Assembly: GCA_963787045.1 (NCBI GenBank)
Contig: CAWBBR010000002.1
Location: 1-64,000 of the forward strand
Direction of reading: 5' to 3'
From: DATJGR01 sp963787045
GTDB lineage: Bacteria > Pseudomonadota > Gammaproteobacteria > Pseudomonadales > Azotimanducaceae
Length of the DNA: 64,000 bases
In this document: positions 49,919-58,832 of the stretch, piece after piece
Position numbering within the stretch: the first letter of the stretch is position 1
Layout of the letters: the number at the start of each line of letters is the position of its first letter
Position numbers and translations under genes: made by a program
Notes under the pieces: generated by a model
The model's database searches: none
The model's input: only the letters and a program-made list of their open reading frames with translations
What the model was told of the DNA's origin: nothing

Positions 49919-50647
49919 TCAGCCGTATGTCGGGCGCTGCGGCCAGCCGGGCGGCGAATCCTCGAAGTCCTGCTGACGGCCGTACGGAGTGGTGTCGAGC
50001 AGGCTGAACGAATTCGTCAGCCCTTCCACGCCGCGCGCGTAAGTCGAATAGCTGTGGAATACGTTGTCGTCGATCCGGAAGAACACGCTCAATCCCTGGC
50101 TCTCGCCCGTACCGAAGCGCGTCTCGCCGCGCTGCTGCAGTTCGGCTTTGGTGCGGAAGTTGTGCTCGAACGGCGCAACGTTCTCGTCGAACGTGACGTG
50201 GAAGTCGTAGTTGAAATCGCTGCCGTACGACGAGTACCAGGGCACGTTCCATCCGCGTTTGGCCTTGTAGCGTTCGAGCTTCGCGCTCGGCGCCCGCGAG
50301 ATCAGCGCGAACCGGGTGTCGCGCGTGTCGAGGTACGCCAGATTGCCGAGTCGCGTTGACGAATCCGGTGCAGCTCGGGCAGCCGTCCTCCCATGCCGGA
50401 TCGAACATGAAGTGGTAGACGACCAGCTGGCGGCGCCCGTCGAACAGATCGAGCAGCGTCTTCTCGCCGTCCGGCGCACCGAACACGTAACTCTTGTCGA
50501 TGCGCACCATCGGCAGGCGGCGGCGTTTCGGCATTCACCGCGTCGCGCTGTCGCGTCAGCGCCTTTTCTTCGGCGAGCAGTTCCTTGCGGGCGGCGAGCC
50601 ACGCTGTCGTCGGAGGCAATGGGCGGGTGGGCGATTTTCTCGGTCAC
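49919..50647 (-). CDS. DUF899 thioredoxin-like protein, frameshifted
   Basis: DUF899 family protein of ~240 residues. Pieces in order: GTG start at 50647 (TEKIAHPP), AWLAARKELLAEEKALTRQR, LPMVRIDKSYVFGAPDGEKT, then LLDLFDGRRQLVVYHFMFDP and WEDGCPSCTGFVNA, then, in the original frame, LAYLDTRDTRFALISRAP and GWNVPWYSSYGSDFNYDF. At least three single-base changes sum to a whole codon. The single cluster C-x-x-C (CPSC) is the thioredoxin-like redox motif. Function unknown. Confidence 0.78.
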   Translation of the reverse strand: MTEKIAHPPIASDDSVARRPQGTARRRKGADATARRGECRNAAACRWCASTRVTCSVRRTARRRCSICSTGAASWSSTTSCSIRHGRTAARAAPDSSTRLGNLAYLDTRDTRFALISRAPSAKLERYKAKRGWNVPWYSSYGSDFNYDFHVTFDENVAPFEHNFRTKAELQQRGETRFGTGESQGLSVFFRIDDNVFHSYSTYARGVEGLTNSFSLLDTTPYGRQQDFEDSPPGWPQRPTYG

Positions 50648-50731
50648 GGTCGTGCTCCGTTGGCGCTTATATCGCAAGAGACGTTCGATGCTGCGCCAAT
50701 TCGACATCCGGTGACCAGTCGGACCCGTCCG

Positions 50732-51380
50732 TCAGAGCGGTCGGACGTAGCGGCGCAGCCCGGGCACACCGACGGCAGCCTCGAATTCGGGCGAGCGACG
50801 TTCACCCGCGTAGTCGAAGCCGGCGTGAGCGTACGCGCGCTCCGCCGCGTCGTTGCCGATCAGGAACGTGATCTGCGCTTCGCGCATGCCGAGGCGTTTG
50901 CCTTCGGGCAGCACGTGCCGGATCAGCTCGCCGGCCAGGCCGCGTTTGCGGATAGCGCGGCAGCGTGGCGACGTTTTCGATGGTCCATGCGGCGTCGTGA
51001 GGCTCGAACGTGCAGCTGAAGATGTACGCCCCGCGTGCCCATGCGGCGTCGAGCTCCGCGCGTTGCCAACCGCAGTCGCTCGCAAACACTTCGTCGATGG
51101 CATCGCCCGACGCGACGTACGGCTCGGCGCCGTGGAACGCGCACAGCGCAGCGGCGGCGTGCGCCGTCCACTTCGGCGACGCTGGAATGTGGAGTAGTGC
51201 CACCACGAGCGCGCCCGGGTGACCGCGAGGCGGCGCGAGGGCATCGAGGCAGTCGCGCTCCGGGCGCGCGAGCGCAATGTCGAACCAGCCGCGCGGAAGG
51301 TGCGAGCGCGCGGCGGTGAGCATGGCCCAGGCGAGGAACGGCGCGTCGGCGGGCGTGGCGGCACGGATTCGCGTCGGCAT
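50732..51380 (-). CDS. GNAT-like acetyltransferase, one frameshift
   Basis: Starts MPTRIRAATPADAPFLAWAM at 51380, a typical GNAT beginning. The middle (EPHDAAWTIENVATLPRYP) runs into a frame break near 50950, after which the frame of GLAGELIRHVLPEGKRLGMR, FLIGNDAAERAYAHAGFDYA and the end at 50732 continues. The acetyl-CoA loop would be around R-G-L-A-G. Substrate unknown. It follows the monooxygenase by 29 bases in reverse order. Confidence 0.72.
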
Positions 51381-51409
51381 GCGCAGGGTCCGTGTCGAAG
51401 CGCGCGCCT

Positions 51410-53119
51410 TTAGCCCGCCGTCTGCGTGCCCACCGTTTCGTCGCTGCGCAGCCGCCGCTCCGGCTCGTTCGATCCCGCGCGCCGGAACACGATGCCCGTG
51501 TACCCCTCGTTCGCGATATCGATGATCGTCTGCCGGAACTTCGGCGAGCCGCCGTTGTAGACGAAGTAGCGGATGCGGCCGGCCTCGTGCCCCTCGACGT
51601 TCGAGTTGTAGCCGGTGAACCAGCCTTTCGCTTTGCGCATCAGCACGGTCGCGTACATCTGCGCGACCTGGTCGCTCCACTGTTGTTCGGCTTCCGGTGT
51701 CGCCTCCATGCGCGTGTAGCCGTGCTCCCGCGCGTACTGCAGCAAACCGGTCGCCCAATCCACGCCCACTTCGATGCCGCGCGGATAGTTCGTGGACGCC
51801 GAGCCGCTTTGCGGACCGGCGATCGTGATCAGGTTCGGAAAGCCGTGGATCTGCATGCCGACGTACGTGATCGGGCCGTCGCGCCATTTGTCGCGCAGCT
51901 TCTCGCCGTTCACGCCTTCGAAGTCGATGCGGTCGTACGAGCCGGTGATCGCGTCGAAGCCGGTCGCGTACACGATGATGTCGAAGTCGTAGTCGCGCTC
52001 GCTGGTGCGAATGCCGGTCGGCGTGACGCGCTCGATCGGCGTCTCCGCGATGTCGACGAGGTGCACGTGCGGCTTGTTGTATGCCTCGTAGTATTTCGTC
52101 TCGAGCGGCACGCGCTGCACGCCGAAGCCGTGATCTTTCGGAATCAGCTTCTCTGCAACGGCGGGATCCTTCACGCGCTGACGGATCCGGTTCGCGACGT
52201 ATTCGGAGAACTCGGCATTCGCCACTTCGTCGAAGAAGATCTCGCGGAAATTGCTGAGCCAGATGCCGAAGCCGGGCTCGGCGTACAGCTTGTCCCATAG
52301 CGCCAGCCGCTCTTCGCGTGTCACTTCGTAGAAACCGCGGCGGTCGGGCTCGTGCTCGAAGCCACCGGGCGACGTCAGGCACTTCGCGAAGATCTGGTCG
52401 TAGCGCGCGCGGATGTCGGCCATCTCTGCGTCGGAGATCGGGCCGTTGTTGAGCGGCGCGCACCAGTTCGGGCGGCGTTGGAAAACCGTTAGATCGCCGA
52501 CCATGTCGGAAAGCGCCGCGATCACCTGCACGCCGGTCGCGCCGGTGCCGACCACGGCCACGCGTTTGCCTTCGAGTTCGATCGGCTCCTGCGGCCAGTA
52601 ATAGGTATGGAACGAGGGACCTTCGAAGGTCTCCATGCCGGGAATCCGCGGCGGCGTCGGCGCGGACAGAAGTCCGACGGCGGTGACGAGGAAGCGGCAG
52701 GTCAACTCGCGGCCGTTCTGCAGCCGCAGGCGCCAGAGATCGTTTGCGTCGTCGAAGGTGGCGGCGCTGACGACGCAGTTGAACTGCATGTACTTGCGCA
52801 GATCGAACTTGTCGGTGACGTAGTTGAGATAACGCAGGTTCTCGGGCTGCCCGGAGAAGCGCTCTTTCCAATGCCACTCGTTCAGCAGCTCTTTCGAGAA
52901 CGAGAAGCCGTACGTATAGCTCTCCGAGTCGAACCGGCAGCCCGGATAGCGGTTGTGGTACCAGGTGCCGCCGAGGTCGGCCGCGGCTTCCACCACGGTC
53001 ACGTTCACGCCGAGTTGCGCGAGCTTGTACAGCTGATAGATGCCGCCGACGCCAGCGCCGATGATGATCACCTCGTATTGCGGAGCGTCGCCTGCGGTAC
53101 GTTTCGTTGGTTGGTTCAT
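51410..53119 (-). CDS. Flavin-containing monooxygenase, Baeyer-Villiger type
   Basis: A 569-residue class B flavoprotein. FAD motif IIGAGVGGIYQLYKLAQLG, the DLGGTWYHNRYPGCRFD segment, the BVMO fingerprint FxGxxxHxxxW (FEGPSFHTYYW), NADPH motif VVGTGATGVQVIAAL and DIIVYATGFDAITG. Inserts oxygen next to a ketone carbonyl using NADPH and O2. The frame is open far upstream, but ATG 53119 (AAGGGGAAG before it) starts directly before the Rossmann fold. A patatin-like gene precedes it by 29 bases. Confidence 0.9.
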   Translation of the reverse strand: MNQPTKRTAGDAPQYEVIIIGAGVGGIYQLYKLAQLGVNVTVVEAAADLGGTWYHNRYPGCRFDSESYTYGFSFSKELLNEWHWKERFSGQPENLRYLNYVTDKFDLRKYMQFNCVVSAATFDDANDLWRLRLQNGRELTCRFLVTAVGLLSAPTPPRIPGMETFEGPSFHTYYWPQEPIELEGKRVAVVGTGATGVQVIAALSDMVGDLTVFQRRPNWCAPLNNGPISDAEMADIRARYDQIFAKCLTSPGGFEHEPDRRGFYEVTREERLALWDKLYAEPGFGIWLSNFREIFFDEVANAEFSEYVANRIRQRVKDPAVAEKLIPKDHGFGVQRVPLETKYYEAYNKPHVHLVDIAETPIERVTPTGIRTSERDYDFDIIVYATGFDAITGSYDRIDFEGVNGEKLRDKWRDGPITYVGMQIHGFPNLITIAGPQSGSASTNYPRGIEVGVDWATGLLQYAREHGYTRMEATPEAEQQWSDQVAQMYATVLMRKAKGWFTGYNSNVEGHEAGRIRYFVYNGGSPKFRQTIIDIANEGYTGIVFRRAGSNEPERRLRSDETVGTQTAG

Positions 53120-53148
53120 GCTGCTTCCCCTTCGTGAATCTGTTTTGG

Positions 53149-54012
53149 CTACGCCCACACCGCGCGGATGCGCACGGCCTCGGCGTGGCCTTGTTTGACG
53201 CCCGCTTCGAGCGCCGCGGCTTGTCGCGAAGCGTCCATCAGGTTCGGCCCGAACGCGTCGAGCGATGCGGCGTCCGGCGCGATCAGCTCCACGTGCGATC
53301 CGCTGCGGCGCAACTGTGCGAGTTCCGGATCGATGCGCGCGGCCATGAAGGTAGCGCCGCCCGGCGGAATCACCGCCACCGCGATCACCCGTTCGAAACC
53401 TTCGGCCAGATCGAAGTTCGTCGCCGAGCGTATGCCGCCGTCGTAATAACGGCGGCCGTTGATCGTGATCGGTGGGAAGAGACCAGGCACCGAGCAGCTC
53501 GACGCCACACCGCGCGCGAGCGGCGTGCCGGTGCTCTGGTCCAGTACGACGAAGCGCCCGTCGCGCGCATCGACCGCGGTGCACGAGTACTTGGCCGGCC
53601 ACGGGGTATCTGCGACGGAGGCGAAGAAGCCGATGCAGGCTTCCTCCGGAATGGTTGCGGCTTCGAGCGCGTACGCGCCGATCTCGGCGCGCAGCTTCAG
53701 CGCCTCCGCTTCGCTCGAAGGCACGCGCATCATGAATTCCATCAGCTTGGTGAGGTCCGGCACCGGCAGCGCGTTCGGCGTCGAACTCTGCCCGGCGCGG
53801 GCTTGCGTACCTTCGATCAGCCGCGCGCGCATCTCGGCGGGCGCTCGACCCGACGCCAACTCCGCGCCGACGAACGATCCGGCCGACGTGCCGACGATCT
53901 TGTCGGCGAGCCGCAGATCGATGCCCTCGTCCGCGAGCCCAGCCGCGAGGCCGGTCTCCCACGCGATTCCGACGCTGCCGCCGCCACCCAGCACCAATGC
54001 CCGCTTTGCCAT
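53149..54012 (-). CDS. Patatin-like phospholipase family protein
   Basis: A 287-residue patatin-fold acyl hydrolase with the Ser-Asp dyad: glycine-rich oxyanion loop ALVLGGGGSVGIAWE, nucleophile GTSAGSFVGAE and aspartate in YYDGGIRSATN. Likely releases fatty acids from lipids. The context directly upstream of a Baeyer-Villiger monooxygenase suggests cotranscription and a possible joint role in lipid or lactone/ester turnover (inference). Confidence 0.9.
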   Translation of the reverse strand: MAKRALVLGGGGSVGIAWETGLAAGLADEGIDLRLADKIVGTSAGSFVGAELASGRAPAEMRARLIEGTQARAGQSSTPNALPVPDLTKLMEFMMRVPSSEAEALKLRAEIGAYALEAATIPEEACIGFFASVADTPWPAKYSCTAVDARDGRFVVLDQSTGTPLARGVASSCSVPGLFPPITINGRRYYDGGIRSATNFDLAEGFERVIAVAVIPPGGATFMAARIDPELAQLRRSGSHVELIAPDAASLDAFGPNLMDASRQAAALEAGVKQGHAEAVRIRAVWA

Positions 54013-54109
54013 GTCGATCCTCCGCTGATAGAGCGACCATGCGAGTTCGGTGGGACCGGGTCAAGACCCGATCAAAAGAGCCATGCAGCTGCCGGGGGTG
54101 CCGGCGGAA

Positions 54110-54745
54110 TTACTTCCCGATCAGCCCTTCCTTCTGCAGTTCCTTCGCGACGTCGGTTGCGAGCTTCTGCACGACCTTGTCGACGTCGCGTGGATTGGTC
54201 GTTCGGCTCTGTGCGCCAAAGACGAGCTTGTTCTGCTTGAACGAATAGATGAGCGTCTCGATCGTGACGATCGTGTTCGTGCGGATCTCGCCGCCGGTCA
54301 CGACAGTCGGCCCCCAAGGCGATCCCCAACCGTAGCCGTAGTAGCCGCCGCCGCCCCAGTACGAGCCGTACGGACCGCCCGAGTACGTCGTCGGTGTCGA
54401 CACCAGTTCTTTGTCGACGCTGACCGGGCGCATCACGATGGCGCCCGCAAAGCCGGCCGCTTCGAGCGCCTTTTTCGCCTCGGCTTCATTCGCCGGTTTG
54501 GCGTCGGGGAAGATCTGATACATGGGCCGGCCTTGCGCGCCGTGGGCGCTGATCGCGTTCGCGAGTGTGTCTTCCGCCGAACGCCGCCCGGCTTCGTTGC
54601 GCATCATCACGACGGCCGCCACCTTCGCGCCGGACAGTTCGAAGGGGCGCACATCGGGCGCCTTCCAGGTGGAGGTGAAAGCAGGCGTGCAGCCGCAGAG
54701 TGCGAGCACGCTGGCGGCAAAGAGTATCTGGCGCATCGAGACCAT
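54110..54745 (-). CDS. Lipoprotein of unknown function (DUF4136-like)
   Basis: A 211-residue lipoprotein. MVSMRQILFAASVLALCGC gives a signal peptide with lipobox LCGC. The mature part contains STWKAPDVRPFELSGAKVAA, a Gly/Tyr-rich segment (SYWGGGGYYGYGWG) and a C-terminal DKVVQKLATDVAKELQKEG helix, similar to DUF4136-type outer-membrane lipoproteins. Start 54745 chosen on AAGGAG six bases upstream. The stretch 54746-54974 holds no convincing gene. Confidence 0.72.
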   Translation of the reverse strand: MVSMRQILFAASVLALCGCTPAFTSTWKAPDVRPFELSGAKVAAVVMMRNEAGRRSAEDTLANAISAHGAQGRPMYQIFPDAKPANEAEAKKALEAAGFAGAIVMRPVSVDKELVSTPTTYSGGPYGSYWGGGGYYGYGWGSPWGPTVVTGGEIRTNTIVTIETLIYSFKQNKLVFGAQSRTTNPRDVDKVVQKLATDVAKELQKEGLIGK

Positions 54746-54974
54746 GGTCGGCTCCTTCGAGTGGGTGCATTCGCGGCCGTGGCGGCCGGAGCGTGCAGCG
54801 TAGCGGATTTCGTCAGCCGCGAGCTTGCCGATCTGCTTCTTCAGTTTTCGGCGGGCGCGAGCGCTTTGCGCAAGTCGCCGAGATCTTTCTCACCCAGGAT
54901 CATCGGAGAGGCCGAGAGACCTCGATGGCCGTAGAAGCAAAAGCGGCATACGTGCCGGCCGGGCCGGATCGCGC

Positions 54975-55874
54975 CTACGTAAACCGCGCACCGATCAACG
55001 CATCCCAATGCTCGTCGCCGTTGGCGTCGAGCTGCGGCAGAAACTGCGGATGCTTCGCGTCTCCATCGATCGGAAACAACAGGCTCGTCGGCAACAGATA
55101 CTGAAACACCAGCTGATCGCGCACCGGTTTGCCGGCTTTGCGCGGTCTTCCGCCGAAGTGCAGGCAGCGCGTCGTATCGACGAAGCCGACGGTGCCGGCC
55201 GGACCAGTGAGCTTCACCACCGAATCCCAACCGACCAGCGCCTCGATGCGCTCGTCAGTCAGAAACGTGATGCCGGTGTAACCGACCGCATCGAGCACGT
55301 CGCGCGTGAGGTTCGCGGGTAGCGCGTGAAACGGACCGCAGTCGTCGTCGACGTCGGTCAGCTGGACGAACACTTTGAACGAGATCGTGTCTTCCGGATC
55401 CATGTGGAAGTGATGCGCGGACTGGTCGTTGATCGCGTCCTGATACGCGCGCGTGACGAAGAAGTTGAACAGCACCGGCAACATGCCGCAGTAGCGGATG
55501 ATCGGCGCCAGTATCAGCGGCGACGTCGCGAAGCGGATCGCCTCGGAGTCCGCCGCGAAGTCGTGCGCGAGCGCGGGATATTGCAGGCTGCCGCTGTCGT
55601 GCTGTGACGCGCGGCCTTTCGCGGTGGCAATCGCCTCTTCACGCACGACGCGCGTCGCGTTCACGAGATCGAGCGTTGCAACGGCGCGTTCGTATGGCAC
55701 GTCCGTCGCGCCGGCCCTCGGATTCGCGTCGAGGTAGCGCCGCCCGAGTTCGACCCGTTTCGCGATCGCGTCGGCCTTGTGGGCCGCGATCGCGTCGTGC
55801 ATCGCGTCGCGTTCGGGACGAGTCGCGTGCCGATACGCGCGGGTGCGCTCGTCCTTGGTCGGAGCCTGCGTCAT
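54975..55874 (-). CDS. PhyH-like Fe(II)/2OG dioxygenase family protein
   Basis: A 299-residue protein of the phytanoyl-CoA dioxygenase-like type. The metal triad would be H-x-D in HHFHMDPEDTISFKVFVQL and the distal His in TTRCLHFGGRPRKAGK, the Arg following for 2OG. The ATG 55874 overlaps the stop of the VOC gene (ATGA). The frame stays open upstream across that gene, but the overlap and protein content set the start. Substrate unknown; a hydroxylase role is expected. Confidence 0.78.
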   Translation of the reverse strand: MTQAPTKDERTRAYRHATRPERDAMHDAIAAHKADAIAKRVELGRRYLDANPRAGATDVPYERAVATLDLVNATRVVREEAIATAKGRASQHDSGSLQYPALAHDFAADSEAIRFATSPLILAPIIRYCGMLPVLFNFFVTRAYQDAINDQSAHHFHMDPEDTISFKVFVQLTDVDDDCGPFHALPANLTRDVLDAVGYTGITFLTDERIEALVGWDSVVKLTGPAGTVGFVDTTRCLHFGGRPRKAGKPVRDQLVFQYLLPTSLLFPIDGDAKHPQFLPQLDANGDEHWDALIGARFT

Positions 55875-56240
55875 CCCGCGCGGGCGAACGCGCACAGCTT
55901 GTTGCCGTCGGGATCGCGCAGATACGCGAGATACATGCCGTCGCTGCGCAACCCGGGCGGGTCTTCGCACGTGGTGCCGCCGTTCGCCACACCCGCGGCA
56001 TGCCACGCGTTCGGCTTCTTCCGTCGTCTTCATGGTGAATCCGATCGTGCCGCCGTTGGCGGACGTGGCGGGCTTGCCGTCGATCGGCTTGGTGATTGCG
56101 AATACACCGCCCGGGCTCATGTAGAAATAGCGCTCTTTGTTGGCCACGCCGGGACCGATACCGATCGCGCCGAACACCGCGTCGTAGAACTTCTTCGACT
56201 TCTCGAGGCTATTGACGCCGACCATCACATGGCTGAACAC
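55871..56240 (-). CDS. VOC family (glyoxalase-like) protein, one frameshift
   Basis: Starts at GTG 56240 (AAGGGGAG upstream): FSHVMVGVNSLEKSKKFYDA, the first beta-alpha-beta-beta-beta unit. After TIGFTMKTTEEAE the frame changes near 56000-56010 and continues as DGMYLAYLRDPDGNKLCAFA-type sequence, ending RAG before the stop at 55871. Small single-domain VOC proteins bind a metal and act on varied substrates. ATGA overlap with the dioxygenase. Confidence 0.74.
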
Positions 56241-56366
56241 GTCCGTGCTCCCCTTCCTGCTTGTGGATGACTGTTGCTTGTCGATAACGGGACGTCGGAT
56301 TATCACCCCACTCGCACCGTTTTCGACACCGTCATCAACGAAACGAGTCGCGGAGGGAACGAATCG

Positions 56367-56786
56367 ATGAGCGTGACGGGCTTCGACCACGTTGCCGTTC
56401 CGACGGCGCATCCGATCGAAATGCTGCGGTTCTATCGCGCGCTGGGCTTCGAGGCGCCGTCGCCGGAAGAATGGCGGGCGACGGCGCAACTCTTCTTCTC
56501 GATCCAGTTCGGCGACAACAAGATCAACGTGCACGCGCCGGCCGTGTGGCAGAACGCCGCGTTCACGCTGCGCGGCCCGACCGCACAGCCGGGGTGCGGC
56601 GACTTCTGTTTCGTGTGGGCCGGTTCGCTGCCCGCGCTGCTCGACGCGCTCACCAGCGCCGGCGCGGTGATCGAGGAAGGTCCGGTCGAGCGCGTCGGCG
56701 GCCGAGCGGGCGGTCGCACGAAAGGGACGAGCGTGTACACGCGCGATCCCGATCGCAATCTGCTCGAGTTCATAGTCTACGGATGA
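56367..56786 (+). CDS. VOC family protein
   Basis: A 139-residue VOC/glyoxalase-fold protein: MSVTGFDHVAVPTAHPIEML, FYRALGFEAPSPEEW, NKINVHAPAVW (metal His) and TSVYTRDPDRNLLEFIVYG with the C-terminal Glu. It has the two-module layout of extradiol dioxygenase-like or glyoxalase-like proteins. GGAGGGA lies 8 bases before ATG 56367. It diverges from the other VOC gene and converges with kynureninase. Confidence 0.85.
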   Translation: MSVTGFDHVAVPTAHPIEMLRFYRALGFEAPSPEEWRATAQLFFSIQFGDNKINVHAPAVWQNAAFTLRGPTAQPGCGDFCFVWAGSLPALLDALTSAGAVIEEGPVERVGGRAGGRTKGTSVYTRDPDRNLLEFIVYG

Positions 56787-56805
56787 CGATCGAAGCGCGT
56801 GTGAG

Positions 56806-58011
56806 CTAGGGCCCCCGGCGCGTCGGCGCGCGCGCCACTTCGCCTAACAATCCCATCGCGTCGCGTAGCTGGCGATCGGACAGATACGGTGCGGGACCGA
56901 AGCGCAGCACGTCGCCGCGCGCATCGGCGAACACGCCGCGCTCCCTGAGCTGTCGCACGAACGTCGCGGCGTCCGGACACTTCAGCGCGAGAAACCCGGC
57001 GATCTCCGACAGCGGCGCGCTGCGGTCGCGGTCGATGACGGCCGGATCGACACCGAGCGCATCGAAGCCGTCTGCGAGCACGCCGATCTGATGCTGGCTG
57101 ATGTCGCGAAGCAGCGGCGGATCGAGTCTCTTGTCCGCGAAGAAGCGAAATACGGCGGCCCCGCGATAGTGGCTCGTCGGATCGTAGGTGGCGCCGGCGA
57201 AGCGATCGCCGCCACTGCTGTACACCACCCGATGCGGCGACGCCGCAGATTCGAGCGCGCCGAATTCGCCGTACCAGCCCGTGATGACCGGGCGCAGGTC
57301 GCATCCGGCCGGCAGCCGCAGGAAGCAGTTGCCTTCGCCGAGCTGACAGTACTTGTAGCCGCCACCCACGACGAATGCATCGAGCAGATCCTCTGCCGCG
57401 AGCGACAGCGGTACGACGTTGAGCTGGTGGTAAGCGTCGAGCAGCAGTCGCGCTCCGTGCGTCCGACATCGCGCGGCCACTTCGCTCAAGCCCCGCGCGA
57501 TGCGCCCGGTGTCGAAGAACACCGTCGAGACCAACACGAGCGCGGTGCGATCATCGACGGCGCGCGCGAGTCGCGGCGCGAGAGTGTCGAGCGGACGTTC
57601 CGCCACACGTACGATTTCGAGTCCTTCTTCTGCGAGCCGATCGAGCTGGCGCCGGATCGTGTGAAACTCGCCGTCGGTCGTGACGAGCCTGGGCCGCCGC
57701 TCCAGCGGCAGCGCGGAGAGCAGACGCACGACGAGCTCATGCGTATTCGGCGCGAGCGCGATGCCGCCTCCGGCGTCTCCCAGCAGCCGCGCGAAGCCAT
57801 CGCGCACGTGCTGCGCCTGCGCGAATGCATGCTCCCATTTGTCGTCGACGTAGGTAGCGGCGTCGAGCCATGCATTCGCATGCGCCTCGAGGGCCTCGTC
57901 AGGCCAGGCCTGATGCGAATGGCCGGTCAACAGCAGGCGCTCGGCGACACGGAACCGCGAGTAGTGTGGCGCGAGCGCGTTCGGTGCTGCGTACAGCGAT
58001 GCGGGATTCAC
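56806..58011 (-). CDS. Kynureninase-like class V PLP enzyme
   Basis: A 401-residue aminotransferase class V fold protein. LLTGHSHQAWPDEALEAHAN, LLLDAYHQLNVVPLSL (PLP Asp/His) and the PLP-lysine segment VVGGGYKYCQLGEGNCFLRL support a kynureninase (kynurenine to anthranilate and alanine). Canonical enzymes usually read YKYLNGGPG here; YKYCQLGEG differs, so substrate choice is less certain. GTG start at 58011, one base after the tryptophan 2,3-dioxygenase stop, strengthens the kynurenine-pathway assignment. A formamidase is not visible here. Confidence 0.82.
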   Translation of the reverse strand: MNPASLYAAPNALAPHYSRFRVAERLLLTGHSHQAWPDEALEAHANAWLDAATYVDDKWEHAFAQAQHVRDGFARLLGDAGGGIALAPNTHELVVRLLSALPLERRPRLVTTDGEFHTIRRQLDRLAEEGLEIVRVAERPLDTLAPRLARAVDDRTALVLVSTVFFDTGRIARGLSEVAARCRTHGARLLLDAYHQLNVVPLSLAAEDLLDAFVVGGGYKYCQLGEGNCFLRLPAGCDLRPVITGWYGEFGALESAASPHRVVYSSGGDRFAGATYDPTSHYRGAAVFRFFADKRLDPPLLRDISQHQIGVLADGFDALGVDPAVIDRDRSAPLSEIAGFLALKCPDAATFVRQLRERGVFADARGDVLRFGPAPYLSDRQLRDAMGLLGEVARAPTRRGP

Positions 58012-58012
58012 C

Positions 58013-58792
58013 TCACAGCTCCGTGCGAATCGCCCAGAGATCCGGAAAGAGCGGACGATCGAGCGTGCCCAGCAGATAGTCGACGCCGGCGCTGCCGCCG
58101 GTGCCGCGTCGCGTGCCGATGGTCCGCTGCACCATCTTCACGTGGCGGTAGCGCCACTCCATGAATCCTTCGTCGAGATCCACGAGCCGCTCGCAGAGGT
58201 CCGCGAGCGCCGGCCGGCGCCGGTACACGTCGACGAGCGCTGCATGGAGCGCGGGCGACGACTCGACCGATCGCGCGACGTCGCGCTCGAGTTCCGCTTG
58301 CGGCACTTCGACACCGTTGATGGCGAGGTGTCGAAGGAACGTATCCCACAGCGTCTCTGAGCGCAGGCGTTGCTCCAGTCTGCGGCGCGGCGCGCTGCCG
58401 TCCGGATAGCGCTGCAACGCGGTCGCATCTTTGCGTCCCAGCGCAAATTCGATCTCGCGAAACTGGTACGACTGGAACCCGCTGCCCGATTCCAGTCGGT
58501 CACGAAACGACAGGAACTCGAGCGGCGTCATCGTCTCGAGGATGTCGATCTGCGCGACCATCACTTTCAGGATCGTCAGGATGCGCTTCAGCGTATGCCG
58601 CGTGCGCGCGCCATCGTTGCGGGGCAGCAGAATCTGCAGGTAGTCGAGTTCGTGCAGCAACTCTTTGAACCAGAGTTCGTAGACCTGGTGCACGACGATG
58701 AAGAGCAACTCGTCGTGCTCCGGACCGTTGGAAAGCGGCTGCTGCAGCGCGAGCAGTTCGTCGACCTTCAGGTACTCGGTGTACGTGGGCAT
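58013..58792 (-). CDS. kynA: Tryptophan 2,3-dioxygenase
   Basis: A 259-residue heme dioxygenase, opening the indole ring of L-tryptophan to N-formylkynurenine. Family signatures: FIVVHQVYELWFKELLHELD with the substrate-pocket His, SFRDRLESGSGFQSYQFREI, and RYRHVKMVQRTIGTRRGTGG carrying the heme-ligand His, then SAGVDYLLGTLDRPLFPDLW. Start ATG 58792. It precedes kynureninase by one base. Confidence 0.93.
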   Translation of the reverse strand: MPTYTEYLKVDELLALQQPLSNGPEHDELLFIVVHQVYELWFKELLHELDYLQILLPRNDGARTRHTLKRILTILKVMVAQIDILETMTPLEFLSFRDRLESGSGFQSYQFREIEFALGRKDATALQRYPDGSAPRRRLEQRLRSETLWDTFLRHLAINGVEVPQAELERDVARSVESSPALHAALVDVYRRRPALADLCERLVDLDEGFMEWRYRHVKMVQRTIGTRRGTGGSAGVDYLLGTLDRPLFPDLWAIRTEL

Positions 58793-58832
58793 GGTGCGCT
58801 CCCCGGGCGATCGATCGGCTGCTTACGCGACG

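Noticed and set aside
54841..55230. A minus-strand open frame in the gap before the lipoprotein and over the dioxygenase 3' end.
   Set aside because: It is out of frame with the dioxygenase gene, has an Arg-rich shadow composition and no start signal.
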